A stretch of DNA of 64,000 nucleotides from Voacanga thouarsii (lineage: Eukaryota; Streptophyta; Magnoliopsida; Gentianales; Apocynaceae): assembly GCA_026120185.1 (NCBI GenBank), contig JANUWF010001783.1:7161001-7225000 (forward strand), written 5' to 3'. Shown one piece after another: positions 1-11,124 of this stretch. Every line of letters begins with the position of its first letter. The stretch's first letter is position 1. The notes under the pieces were generated by a model. It was given only the letters and a program-made list of their open reading frames with translations, had not been told where the DNA came from and ran no database searches. The position numbers and the translations under genes were made by a program.

Positions 1-1657
1 TAAAAATAAATAAAATATCTAAATTTTTAGACCGCGCGGAGCACGGGCATCCAAACTAATTTCTTATCAATTTTGGTGGTAAAAGGAGTAGTCGTAAGAT
101 TGCTTCCATACCAGTTCTTTTGGGAGAAATTATTACTATTATCATCAAAATTTTTATTTAAATAAATAAATTAGTGAAGAGTGAGTTATTTAGTAAATAA
201 ATAAATAGTAGTATATAATTAATATTAATATCTAATAAAGTTTTTATTCTTATTTGATTGGATAATATATTATATTAATTAACTCTAGGTGTTGATACTA
301 TTTTATATATTACTATGAAGCAAGGTTCAAAATTTAATAAATTGATAAATAAATACCTAGGTTAGTTTTTTTAGTTAAAACATACCTAAATTTTTTTACA
401 AAATATTTAAAGGCATTAAATTAATGATGGTATCATTTGCATATGTTCAGACAATGCCATTATACACTTCTTAAGCACAAATACCATAAAATACTTTTTA
501 TAATTCTATACTAAACCTTAAACTATTTTATTAATTATAAAATATTTGATATCTTCTTAAATAAATAAACTTATACAAATAAACAATTAACAAATTTTTG
601 ACAGAAAATAATAAAAATTTGAATTTGATCTCAACGAGTACAATCAAGCGAACTAGAATTTATAATTTAAATTTTGAATCAAGTTTCAAAACAGATAAAT
701 TTTGAAAAAATAAATTTTATTAGTTAAATTACCTAAAACGTATTTTCTTAAACTAAAATTAGATAGTGTAGTTGTTTAGATGAGTGAGAGAAGTAAAATT
801 AAATTAAATTATAATTGTATTTTACGTTAATATATATTGAAATTTACAAAAAATTATATTTAAAAAAAAGTTTACTAAAAACTTATATTTTGAGGTAAAG
901 GCAATAGTAATGTTGAGACTTGAGGGGCTGATATTCCTTTGTATTGAATAATGACTCTCGACTACTGTTAGAACATTTTATTTTGAAAATATTTAGGAAT
1001 ATAATGTCAGGATGGAAATATATTGTGAAATTGTACACTTAGTCACTTGGAGAAAAAGTTGAAATGTATCATTAGTTCATGAAAGGAAAGTCCCTTTCAC
1101 GAAATTATTCTTTGACATACTCAAAAACATTTTATCATTACGTAGTTTTACAAAAATTGGATTGGCTTTGAAATATCTTCAAAGTTTGTGCTAAGAAACT
1201 TATGTGCTATTTTATTTTACATAAGCATTTTTTTTTAATTTGTGTCCTCTATACACAAAAAATTTGAAAAATAAACATTTATTGTAATAAATTCGTTTGA
1301 CAAATTTGTTTAGACATTTGGAAGAATAGTAACACTTTTTTATACTTTTTTTTTTGACAAATTTGGTCCCTTAACTTTTTTTAATTTGGTAAGTTTGATT
1401 CCTAATCTTTATTTTTAAAATTTTATATTCCTCATCTTTTTTCGAGTAAATTATTTGGTTCCTCCATCATCCTTTTGATGGTCAACACTAGTCAATAAAT
1501 TAGAGATCTTCTAATATTTTAATTATATTAATGCACATCAGTTTGAAATTAATAATTTATTCACAATCTTATATTTTTTCTCATCATGAAAACTTCAACT
1601 TGGTAAACTACCTTTCTACTTCAAGTGTTATTTTAATCTTAACTGTCAAACACAATT
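1..1657. other. AT-rich spacer, nothing recognised
   Basis: Very AT-rich, with many short A and T runs and no open reading frame longer than about 60 codons that resembles a protein. I see no terminal repeats, tRNA or exon-like blocks. It probably consists of decayed repeats. Confidence 0.6.
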
Positions 1658-1664
1658 ACTATTG

Positions 1665-1800
1665 GCAGAAATTCTAGCATGGACCCGGTCCATGTGGATC
1701 ACATGCATTGAAGAGTTGTATTTCATGCAATAAAAGTTGTATAGTATAACTTCTTAATGCATGTGATCAATGAGTTTATGGTTCATACAAGAATTTCCCA
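1665..1800. mobile_element. MITE copy 1 (Mutator-like foldback)
   Basis: About 136 bp with inverted ends: GAAATTCTAGCATG on the left and CATACAAGAATTTC on the right. The 7-bp word ACTATTG occurs directly on both sides (1658-1664 and 1801-1807), which fits a decayed 9-bp target duplication. The left end matches the reverse complement of the right end of the MITE at 1974-2106, so the two are the same family in opposite orientation. It has no coding capacity. Confidence 0.6.
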
Positions 1801-1973
1801 ACTATTGAAGTGGTGCATTTATATATAAACACAATATCTCCAGTGTTATTAGCTTGCCCGATGGATTGGCAGCAAATTAACAAAATTATAAGAAACATAG
1901 AATAGATTACTCATTTTCTATTGATACAGGAGTATTAGTTTTTAGGTTCAAGTGGACGAACTGTTTTTATTAC

Positions 1974-2106
1974 TGAAAATTCTTGCATGGCCGTAGACTT
2001 ATAGACTATATGCATTGAGAAATTGTATTGTACAACTTTTACTATATGAAGTACAATTCTTCAATACATACCGTCCACGTGGATAGAGTTCATGCTAGAA
2101 TTTTCA
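1974..2106. mobile_element. MITE copy 2, 9-bp target duplication
   Basis: A 133-bp element with terminal inverted repeats TGAAAATTCTTGCATG and CATGCTAGAATTTTCA. It is flanked by a perfect 9-bp direct repeat TTTTATTAC (1965-1973 and 2107-2115). A 9-bp duplication is typical of Mutator-like (MULE) transposition, so this is probably a MULE-derived MITE. It pairs by sequence with copy 1 about 170 bp upstream. Confidence 0.7.
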
Positions 2107-2181
2107 TTTTATTACAAGCCAAAGCCAAAGCCAAAGATTCTCACTACAGCAACTTATTTTCCAGGATTAGCTTTTGATCTT

Positions 2182-2551
2182 CTATGCAAATGGCCTTTCG
2201 TTGGCACAATCCAGATTGTTTCTATAGCTGACTCTTAGCATGATATGACATCGCTTATAGAAACCAATCCTATCTTGCATCTGTGCATTATTGCCTTTAC
2301 CACATTCAATCCCGCCATTGATGATGTTTGTAACAACGCCATAGCCTGGGACACGGCCAGCAGAAGAATCTGCCGTAGATGGTCTCCATCTGCCTGTCTT
2401 GACATCGTGGCAGGAAGGTTTTGGTGATTGAGGTGTCATCCAAAACCATAGTGCAGTCTTGAAGGAGATTGTAGGATCAGTTGCAACTAGATCAGGGTTG
2501 TTTAACAGATCTAAGCCAATGGCTCTCCCTGCTGGACCATAGTTGTAATTG
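2182..2551 (-). pseudogene. GH19 (class I-like) chitinase, orphan last exon
   Basis: The translation is the C-terminal third of a plant GH19 endochitinase. It has the substrate-cleft NYNYGP motif, then [29 protein letters not shown], a SCHDV block, [17 protein letters not shown] and DRIGFYKR, and it ends at RPFA and a TAG stop. These enzymes hydrolyse chitin and usually act in defence. The exon starts just after a good acceptor (TTGACTTGCAG at 2552-2562), so the track's upstream Met is intronic. The catalytic-glutamate exons and the signal peptide are not seen in the several kilobases upstream (higher coordinates). The usual RYCDILGV is altered to RCHIMLRV, moving one conserved cysteine. I read it as a terminal-exon fragment left by deletion or transposition. 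A very long intron is possible but unlikely. Confidence 0.8.
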
Positions 2552-2569
2552 CTGCAAGTCAAGATTTCC

Positions 2570-5088
2570 AGCCAATATCTTTGTAAGAATTGGAGTTCAA
2601 TTAATTTGATGCATAGACTGAGAGATGTAAATTATTAACTCTACATTTAAAAATTATTCATTGTATTTATAATTCTATTCCTATTTGAATTTGTAATCAA
2701 TACTTGTCAAGTTTGAATTCCTATACAAATGAGTGTTGTCAAGAGTATTGATATGCATAGTCTTAAAAAAATGGATTAAAGAAGTAGACTACTTTAGACT
2801 TTTGTTAATCTACGAGTTTGTGGGTTTGAGGGTATTTTAAGAGTTTCTATTTTTGTATTTACTTTATCTTATTTTGGTTAGTAAAGATTATTCATTTTTT
2901 GTTTGTAGACGTAAGTTACATTGACCAAATCATATTAAATTCTCGTATCTTATTTATTTTACTTTTCATACCTTATCATTCTTCGATTTGATAGAATCAC
3001 TTGACTATCTCAAGACAAATGATGGATTTTAATGAAATAATGTAAAACATTGTAGGTCTTCTAAGTAAACTATTACAAAATAAAAAACGAATTTTTGTAA
3101 ATAGAATTAAAGAAGTGAGTTACTTCTTTGAAGGTACAAAAGAAAACATAAAATATACATATGTGAAGGATTATAGAGTGGGGAAAAAAATGTTTCTACT
3201 TTAGTGCTGAGTTAGTGGTATCAGTTGATTTTTGATGAATTCAACAAATGCAACTGCTGATGAACTTGGTCTTCTTTTAGGCTCCTGTTTTTGTCAAACA
3301 CACAGTTAATAAAGCCACTAAAATGAATCCTAAAGGACTTGGAAGGCGTCTATAATGTCTTGGTTGTGGATAGAATTTCAGGTGTGGTGGTCAGAACTAA
3401 TAATGGTAACTAAATTAGTTAAAAATATTAGTGATGGACTTGCAATTTTCAACTTTGCACCCGTCGAGTCTAGAGTATTACAGTGGTCCACGTGAAATAC
3501 TAGACAACTGAGGGCATAGGTGGACCAAATGGGAGGAATTTTAAAAATTGTTTTTTCCCCCTTAAATGTTAAAATTAAAAAAAATATATTTATAGATTTT
3601 ACATCTTTTTTTACTCTTAAAAATTTTGTAAGATTTCTAATATTGTCCAATAATACGACTTTCTTTAAGTCTTTTCTACTATTCAAAGGAAGATTTCTAA
3701 TTTTGCTATAAATTAGAGAAACCAAAATATAAATCTAGTAAAAACTTATAACGGTATAATAAAAATTCATACTTGTAAGTCATAATATACAAAGATTTGA
3801 ACAGGGCAATTTATCAATCAGATGGTGGGCAATTCAATAACTTGATTTGCTGCATAATCCTGGAACTGGGAGCTTGGCTGTCGGTTTAATTCTAGTTCCT
3901 GAAAATTTCCAAAATATCCTTGTTAGTGGAGGTTTGCAAGAGAACATTAGTGTAATGGGAATCCAAATGCAAAAATATAATGAAGAAAAAATATGCAAAA
4001 TTTCCTGAAATCCATTTATTTTTTCAAATTGGAAAATTTTTCCAATCCTCCATTCTTGATTAGTTCAATTTTAGTGGAGTCATGCTTCTCTCTCTCACGC
4101 ACACAGAGGACAACAATTACGCAAGTCAATATAATTTTTGAACTTCCTTACTCTCTCTTTTATGAAATACAATGCTATGTCTTTTTTTTTTCTTTTAAAC
4201 TGATATGTGCCTCTACATCCAACATTGGTCTCGCACAATATCACTCCAAGATGTACAAAATCGCAAACACCTTCTGTTTTTTTTTTTCTTTTATTTGTGA
4301 ATCTATTACCTAATACTTCGCATAATCCCACATTCTCGTGTTAGCCTGATCAGTATTTTGCTAATAAAAGGATGATTAGTTTTTTTATTGGAAAAAAAGG
4401 AATAACCAAAACTTAATGCATAATTTCAGAGTTTAATGCGTATTTCTGAATAAGCTCATGTTTGCCAGCTGATTGGTCTTTTTAGTCTCTTCTTTGTTAA
4501 AAAAAAAAAAATCATAAGCTGAATACTTTTTTTTAGTCTGTTTGATGGGAATGAGATATTAGCCTTTTTTTTTTTTTTAAATACGATTTAGTCATTTTGA
4601 TCAGAAGCATGTAGAGCCTTAGGCGAATAAGGCACTCGCCTAAGACCTTACTTGTTCGAGAGGCCCTTGAATCATATATATATGTTATTAGGTTTTATAT
4701 AGTCTAAAAAATGAATAGAAAATTAATAAAAAAATTTCATTTGCTTAGAACTTAATTAATTATAGAAAGCCAAATTATTAGATTTTTTCAAATAATTTTC
4801 ATTTTTTAATAAAAGGTAAACCAATACAATTACGGTTCTAGAACTGCAAGAAAGAATCGTAAACAAATCTCTTAAGAACAATTATGGTGGTTCCCGTCTC
4901 ATTTATAGTTATGGTTACAGCTCTAGTTCTGACACTTCACCATTGACAAAACGCATTTTAATTCTATAAATAAATAACATGTTAAACAAAAAAAAAAAGG
5001 AGGGTTGTATAAAATTCTAATTGCCTACTTATCCCTTTAGGGTATACAGGATTGAGATCTAAGAGAGATAATTTAGATTTTGAGAGAT
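2570..5088. other. Spacer with no recognised gene
   Basis: AT-rich, with poly-T runs near 4260-4280, 4500 and 4564. Short reading frames near 3378-3725 and 3993-4331 are low-complexity and overlap each other on opposite strands, so they are not believable genes. A small hairpin-like motif (CCTTAGGCG ... CGCCTAAG) lies at about 4617-4645. Nothing else is identifiable. Confidence 0.5.
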
Positions 5089-5093
5089 AATAT

Positions 5094-5198
5094 TGTTGGG
5101 GTGCCTTGTATCGCACATCGGATTACCAAGACATCCTCCACTACCATTTAAACTTTGTTTCGTTAGGAAGTCTCACATCGAATACCAACAATACTTCA
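5094..5198 (+). repeat. Copia 1, 5' LTR, first part
   Basis: About 105 bp that match the start of the 3' LTR (13903 onward): the TGTTGGGGTGCCTTG start, the ACTTTGTTTCGTTAGGAAGT block and AATACCAACAATACTTC. The match stops at 5198, where the nested LTR begins, and resumes at 9044. Confidence 0.8.
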
Positions 5199-5446
5199 TA
5201 TGAAACCTCACATAAAGTCAACACTAGAGTAAGGGGGTCGGGATGCATATAATATTACTTTACATGAATATATATATTTTTGAATGATTTTATGTGCTTT
5301 AAAATTATGATTTATAGTCTAGAAGGCTTGGTTATACTTATTGAGTATGAAAGGTAAGACGGTAATTTTGCTTGAGGTCAAAATAGGAAGATAGCTTGAG
5401 GATTAAATAAGAAGAATATTTGGGGTGAGAAAATAAGAACAAGAGT

Positions 5447-5517
5447 TGTTGTAGTTTAGTGGTTAGAGCCTTGGAATTAATCTCTAAGGTCTTGAGTTCA
5501 AATCCCATCATTTAAGT
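5447..5517 (+). repeat. tRNA-like sequence (possible SINE head)
   Basis: It contains a box A-like TAGTTTAGTGGTTAGAGC and a box B-like GAGTTCAAATCCC at tRNA-like spacing, with a weak anticodon-arm pairing between. The acceptor stem does not pair well, so it is not a working tRNA gene. It is either the head of a tRNA-derived SINE or a tRNA pseudogene inside the gypsy LTR. Confidence 0.45.
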
Positions 5518-5783
5518 TTGCATTCCATAGAAGAATTCTTGTCCTTCTATGTTGGAGATTTGACTGAAAATAGGAAATGAGTTAAGGAAGGTTCTCAAGG
5601 AAAATTAATCTCCATGGTATTCTTGAAACAAATTCTGAGCAAAACTAGTAAATTACCTCTCTTTTTCCTCCATATAGAAGGCTGGAAACCAGCCTTAAAG
5701 GACGCTTAAACACCTCTCAAAACCCTCTGCAAATTGGCTGGAACATTGTAGAAAACTGCACAGCAAATTCTAGCAACCAATTC

Positions 5784-5916
5784 GAAACATAACCAGAAAA
5801 AAATTTCAGCCTTGTTCCTTTCAAGCCTTGGCCGAAAACATTTGAAACATAACCAGAAAAAAATTTCAGCCGTGTTCCTTTCAAGCCTTGGCCGAAAACA
5901 TTTGAAACATAACCAG
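5784..5916. repeat. 60-bp tandem repeat, about 2.2 copies
   Basis: A unit starting GAAACATAACCAG repeats at 5784, 5844 and (partly) 5904, almost without change, so the duplication is recent. The in-frame reading on the minus strand is a by-product of the 60-bp period and is not a gene. Confidence 0.85.
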
Positions 5917-6697
5917 TTGGCCGAAAACCTCCTCAAAACCTCTGTAAGTTAACATTTGTTCAGCCATGAACTGAACTCCATTACCCCCTCCACTGACCTT
6001 GCACAACTAGACTCCATAGCCACTCCTCAAATTTCTTCTACAATCACTCTAATCAAACTTCCATTTAAATTCCAAAATTTCCAACATTTACTCCATGAAA
6101 ACATCCTTGGATTAAGCTTCATAACCAAAAATCCTCCCACCATTGAACTCAGAAATTTGGCCAGCCTTATAGCTCCCTCAACCCTCATTCAATTTAGCAA
6201 AACACAGCAAACCAGTCGGCCATTTGCAGCTCCAAGAAACCTCCATCAATCAAACACCATTACCATATCTTTTATCTTAAAACACTCATTAAATTTCTCC
6301 ATTTGAATTTCAAACAACCAAAATTTTCTCTCCTCTCTAATCTGAAAATCAAAATCCCAGAACTTCCTCAATCATTCGGCCAGCCCCTTCAGAAATTCGT
6401 CTAGCATTTTCTCTCTAATTCTCTCCATTTTCACTAAGAACACCAAGAACACACACTACCTTTCTTCAAGCCAAAGACCACTCTAAACACCTCCAATCCC
6501 TCCCCAAAACTCCAGAATACGCCTACATACTCCCTAGAGTCCATTTCTGAATTTTATAACATCAAATCTCGAAAACAAAAATTGACAATCGGATCAAAAC
6601 CAGAATTTTCCTTGAAGTCTCAAGAACATCATCAAGGTAACCAAGAACAACTTTTGTTCATCTTCTTCCCTTCAATCTTTAACATATCATACTAATG

Positions 6698-6724
6698 CTC
6701 TCTCTCTCTCTCTCTCTCTCTCTC
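6698..6724. repeat. CT/TC microsatellite
   Basis: An uninterrupted run of about 13 CT dinucleotides inside the gypsy solo LTR. Confidence 0.95.
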
Positions 6725-9043
6725 GGCCGAAATGGTTGCTACAACCATGGCCATTTTCTTTCTCCTCTCTTGGACAATTCAAGACTCTCAAGCACATGGA
6801 TATTCTTAAATCTTCATTGAGATAGTCATCAACCAAGTATTTCTCTTTAACCTTTCTTTTGAATTCTGGATTCATGTCTCTTGGTTGTTGATAGGAAGGA
6901 TAGAATATGAATGGGGGATTGAGTATATACATATGTATGAAGGAGTTGAGATTGGAGCATGAGAATGATTGATCATGGTTAAGCTTTATGAATTTTCTTG
7001 TGGATCGATGCATGTTCATCATGTCTTAAGAAATTATGAATGTTTAAGCATGCTAGAATGTTATGTCAGCTTTGGTGAATAGGATATTATGTTCTTATTT
7101 TCATTGAAGCCGTGAGTATGATTATGCTTAGTAGGGATTTGATCATGAGATAGTAGGTATGGATTTAAGCATTTGTTCATAAATAGAATAGTTTGTTAAT
7201 TGATGTTGGAGTATATGCTCATGAATCTTGTTAGCAATAGGAAAATTATGGTTATGACCTTGTTGATCCTAGGCTATTTTGATTAGCAAATTTTATTACC
7301 CCAATTAAAATTATTACTATATTTTTCTCCCAAGATTTCGAAATTCTTAGAAAGTTTTGAAATTGGAATATTCAATAAAATAGTGATATTTTACTAGTCA
7401 AATAAATGATATCTTTTATTAAAAATAATATATATATATGTATGTATATATGAAACCTTTTATACAAATAAGTAAAATATTAATGACCTTGTAGACCATA
7501 TATTCATAAATACTATTTATATTTATTTGTTATCTATTAATCAAAACTTGATAAAATTTATTTATTATTAATTATTTACTAGGTATCAATTAAGAGATTA
7601 GTAATAATTCAATATTTATTTTAAAATACTATTTAATAATGACCATTTATTAATATCATCTAGAACTTATGATTCTTCAACAATTAAACCCTAGTTTATT
7701 TATTAATAATAACACTCAAGATTTATTATTTGAACCTATAACTTATTAGTAATTATTTTACAACCCCTAGTTATTTTATCTTATCAAGCTAGTCTTATTT
7801 TATAAAATCCTTTATCATCTAACCTTAAAGCTTAGGACATTAGGGTCATGATTGTAATAAGTTGAACTAGGATTATTTATGTAAGCGAATATAGCTTGAG
7901 TATAACCTTATGACTTGTGTTTACCCCAGGCGGGGTTAGGTCAACTTTGGAAGATTCTTGAGTTTGATCAAGCAAAGGATCAGGTAAGCCTCTGAATAAA
8001 CTTATTTGAAGACAAAAGATTTCTATGGCAAGCCAAACCCGATGTGTATGGGCACTCATTTTGTAAAGGCAATTAAGGACTGTTTCCTTTCTTGTTTCAG
8101 TCAAACAAATCATTTGAAAATCAAATAAGCAGTTTTGCACAAACACTAAATTCTTTCTAAAAACCAACTTTGACAAGAATTTTAGAAACTCTTAATTGCT
8201 ATTTTCAAATAAAGTAATGTATTATCAGTTTTTTCCAAGTGGGACAATCATCGTTGAGTACTCAATAAGGGTAGACTACTAGGACTAATCTTTGAAGGGT
8301 TAGGGTAAGTCTCTCAGTAAATGGCCACCTCTGATGGGTGAGTCCTTCCCGGATAGGATGCCAGTCCAGTAGGTCATGCCAGTCCGAGTTAGCAAGTTTC
8401 AGTTATGTGGACTGTGTGTTTTCGGAGTGGACAACCGGTAAGTTTGGGTGTAGAGAATGAGGAGTATCTTATCCAGTAGGCCGATCACCTACCTTTTGTC
8501 AGTTTGCACAAAGTGTGGCATTCTGACCGTTATATGGTCATGGGGCCCAACGTATGGTAACCTATGGGGCTACCCATTTGAGTGGTTGTATTTATTGTGC
8601 ACATGTATGATTTGAAAAGCAAAACGTCATTCTTTATTTTTAACCTTATTTATTGCTTGCCAGCACTTTCTCTTATACAATTTTTACAACTTGCATACAT
8701 GAAGTACTGTTTTACCTGAAACACTCAAAGCACACATGGACTTACTAAAATTTTTATCTCATCACCTTTTATGTCATATTTTTAGGTCGATCCTACTGTG
8801 AAGATAAGTAGCTAGATTTGTTGCTTGCTTTGAAGACTTTATGTTATTTATTTTATGTGTTGTTTTGAGAGATGATAGTAATCAATTTATTTTGGATTTG
8901 TTCATGAATTTTTGGGTTGTAATAAGTTCAATGTTAAAGTATTGTCTTTATTTTTGTTTGTGTGACCTAATTATAAAGACTCCTTGTCATTTGGATGGGG
9001 CGACATCCCCGGTCCTGTTGGGCCTAGGTTGCGGGGTGTTACA

Positions 9044-9370
9044 CTTCCACCTCCTCAAATGTCTATATATATATTTTGGCCTTGTTTGGTTCTTGGATTA
9101 AGATCTAAAAACACCAACGCAAGAGTTTTAATAGTTCTTAAGGCATTTGTTCTTTATAATACTCTTATTCTGTATTAGTGGTGTTTAATGGCTTAGGAAT
9201 ACTTTTCTAAAGCTTTTTAGGAACACACGTAAGTTCTTGTGTCTCTTTATTTTATTTTATTTCTCGATATTTATTTTTCTTCACATTATTTTTATTATTA
9301 TTTATTTGTTATCATCTTGTGTAGTTTTGCCATTAGAGTTTTGATTTGTTCTTGGGACCTATCCCTAACA
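9044..9370 (+). repeat. Copia 1, 5' LTR, remaining part
   Basis: It resumes with CTTCCACCTCCTCAAATG, then a TA-rich TATA-like stretch (about 9062-9076), GGCCTTGTTTGGTTCTTGG and the CCTATCCCTAACA end. The 3' LTR carries the same blocks plus about 60 bp missing here, so the two LTRs have drifted by an indel as well as by substitutions. Confidence 0.8.
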
Positions 9371-9373
9371 AAT

Positions 9374-9385
9374 TAGTATCAGAGC
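9374..9385 (+). other. Primer-binding site (tRNA-Met type)
   Basis: TAGTATCAGAGC lies just after the LTR end. The canonical copia site TGGTATCAGAGC is complementary to the 3' end of initiator tRNA-Met; one base is changed here. Confidence 0.8.
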
Positions 9386-9396
9386 TACTAGCTACA

Positions 9397-10110
9397 ATGA
9401 CGATAACAAGAACTAAGGTGGAGAAATTCTTCAGGGTGTCAACTTTGGTATATGACAACTCAAAATGGAGGCCATCCTAATTCAAGATGGGGTTGATTTA
9501 GCCTTGAAACGAATAGAGGAGAAGCCAACGGAGATAACAATAGTGGTATTCTCTAATAAGGTTTTAAGAGAAGTTGCTGTTGAAACTTCTGCCAAAGCTA
9601 TGTGGGAAAAGCTGAAGGCTTTGTATATAAAGAAGATAGTGGAGAATCCGCTCAACCTGACACAAACTTTGTTTATTCTTCGAATGGTTGAAGGCACATT
9701 TATTACTTCACATCTTAATACATTTGATTCTCTTATTATAGATTTGAGTAATATTAATGTGAAAATAAATGATAAGGATTAGACTATTTTATTGTTATGT
9801 TTTCTTCTCCAATTCTTTAAGCATTTTCGAGATACTATGATTATGGAAAAGAAACTATCTCATATCAGGAAATTATATTTGCTTTAAAATCAAAAGAAAG
9901 GATTGATAGAGATTTAATTGGGGAGGTTAGTGGAACTCAGGCTGAAGATTTAATAGCCTGGGGTATATCCGAAAATAAAAATTATAGTAGTGGAAAATCA
10001 AAATTCAAATCCAAATCTAGACATAGAAATTTGGTTTGCAATTATTGTTATAAAAAATGGATTTTAAATTGAAAAATAAGGATAAGTATAAAAAAAATCT
10101 ACTAATATTG
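9397..10110 (+). pseudogene. Copia 1 gag
   Basis: Gag is the capsid protein that packages the element RNA. The ATG at 9397 is followed by VEKF. A frameshift and a TGA (in place of Trp in the usual GIWQLKMEAIL block) come next, then a clean stretch MEAILIQDGVDLALKRIEEKP to about 9780, and an in-frame stop. The zinc knuckle near 10035-10070 keeps only its first two cysteines (CNYC) and then hits a stop. Gag is therefore not functional. The layout matches Tork/Tnt1-type copia gag. Confidence 0.8.
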
Positions 10111-10154
10111 CTGAAGCTAGTATTGTAGCAGATGAGAGTGAAGTAAATATTTTC

Positions 10155-11124
10155 TTTGTGACTAATAGTAGGATAAGGTCTGAAAATAAACAAATTTTAG
10201 ATTCGAGTTGTTCTTACCATATGTGTCCCAATAGAGATTTGTTTTCAACTTATGACGCTTATAGTGATGGAGTTGTTTTAATGGGCAATAATGCTGTTTG
10301 TAATGTTGTGGGTAAGGGCACAGTTCGAATTAAAATGTATGATGGTATTGTGAGGACTCTTACTGATGTTAGACATGTTCTTGATTTGAAAAAGAATCTC
10401 ATCTCTTTGGGCACCCTTGAGGCTCTTTGGTGTAAATATGCAGCTAAAGATGGAGTTATAAAAGTTTGCAAATGTACTCTTATTGTCATGAAGTTTATAT
10501 ATTTTACAAGGAACTATTGTCACAGGTTCTGTTTCAGCTTCTACATCAGCTTTGTCTAATTCTGACATCACCAAATTTTGGCATATGCGTTTGGGGCACA
10601 TGAGTGAGAAAGGTCTGTGCATGTTGAGCAACAGAGGCCTTTTGGATGGGCAAAAAATCGGTGCATTGGACTTCTGTAAGCATTGTATTTTCAGAAAGTA
10701 GAAAAGGATTAACTTCAACTCACTAGCTATTCACCAGATTAAAGGTAGTTTGGATTATATTCATTCAGATCTTTGGGGTCTATCTCGTGTCCTGTCTAAG
10801 GGTGGTGCTGGGTATTTGTTAACTTTCATTAATGATTATTCAAGGAAAGTTTGGGTATATTTTTTGAAGAATAAGAGTGATATTTACCTAACTTTCAAAT
10901 AGTGAAAAGTTTTGATTGAGAAAACAGACAGGTAAACAGATAAAGCCGCTGAGGACGGATAATGGTATAGAATTTTGTGAAAAAGAATTTGATGAATTCT
11001 GTAAGAATGAAGGAATCATTCGGCATCGTACAGTGAGGATGACGCCTCAACAAAACAATGTTGCAGAACGTATGAATATAACTCTTTTGGAAAGAGCACG
11101 ATGTATGATATCAAATGCAGGGTT
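10155..11124 (+). pseudogene. Copia 1 protease and integrase, first part
   Basis: The protease block reads [17 protein letters not shown]; the catalytic DSG triad is changed to DSS. The GAG-pre-integrase zinc site follows (FWHMRLGHMS ... CKHC), then the integrase core with both aspartates (HSDLWG and RTDNG) and the glutamate (NVAERMN). Stops occur at about 10558, 10699 and 10900. The reading breaks at 11124 in the codons for SNAG because a solo LTR is inserted there; it continues at 13207. Confidence 0.85.

Larger units (their letters stand above)
5199..9043. mobile_element. Solo LTR of a gypsy (Tekay/Del-type) element
   Basis: A 3.85-kb block that splits the copia 5' LTR. The right end is GCGGGGTGTTACA, a typical end of large chromovirus LTRs. 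The left end TATGAAACCTC looks like a decayed form of the complementary start TGTAACACCCC (7 of 11 positions). The flanks are CTTCA (5194-5198) and CTTCC (9044-9048), fitting a 5-bp target duplication. There is no internal gag-pol, so it is a solo LTR left by LTR-LTR recombination. It contains a tRNA-like stretch, a 60-bp tandem repeat and a TC microsatellite. The lineage assignment is by resemblance only. Confidence 0.7.

Noticed and set aside
3195..3275. Minus-strand peptide EPKRRPSSSAV, reminiscent of a kinase C-terminus
   Set aside because: Only about 20 codons, with no kinase motifs upstream; chance resemblance cannot be excluded.
4614..4650. GC-richer hairpin with CCTTAGGCG and CGCCTAAG
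   Set aside because: Resembles a short transposon-derived motif seen in many plant genomes, but there is not enough flanking structure to name an element.
5784..5916. Could be a CRISPR-like array
   Set aside because: The repeats are contiguous, without unique spacers, and the DNA is from a plant.
5706..5936. Minus-strand frame with a repeated peptide (WLCFKCFRPRLERN)
   Set aside because: Produced by the 60-bp tandem repeat, whose length is a multiple of three; no start context or homology.
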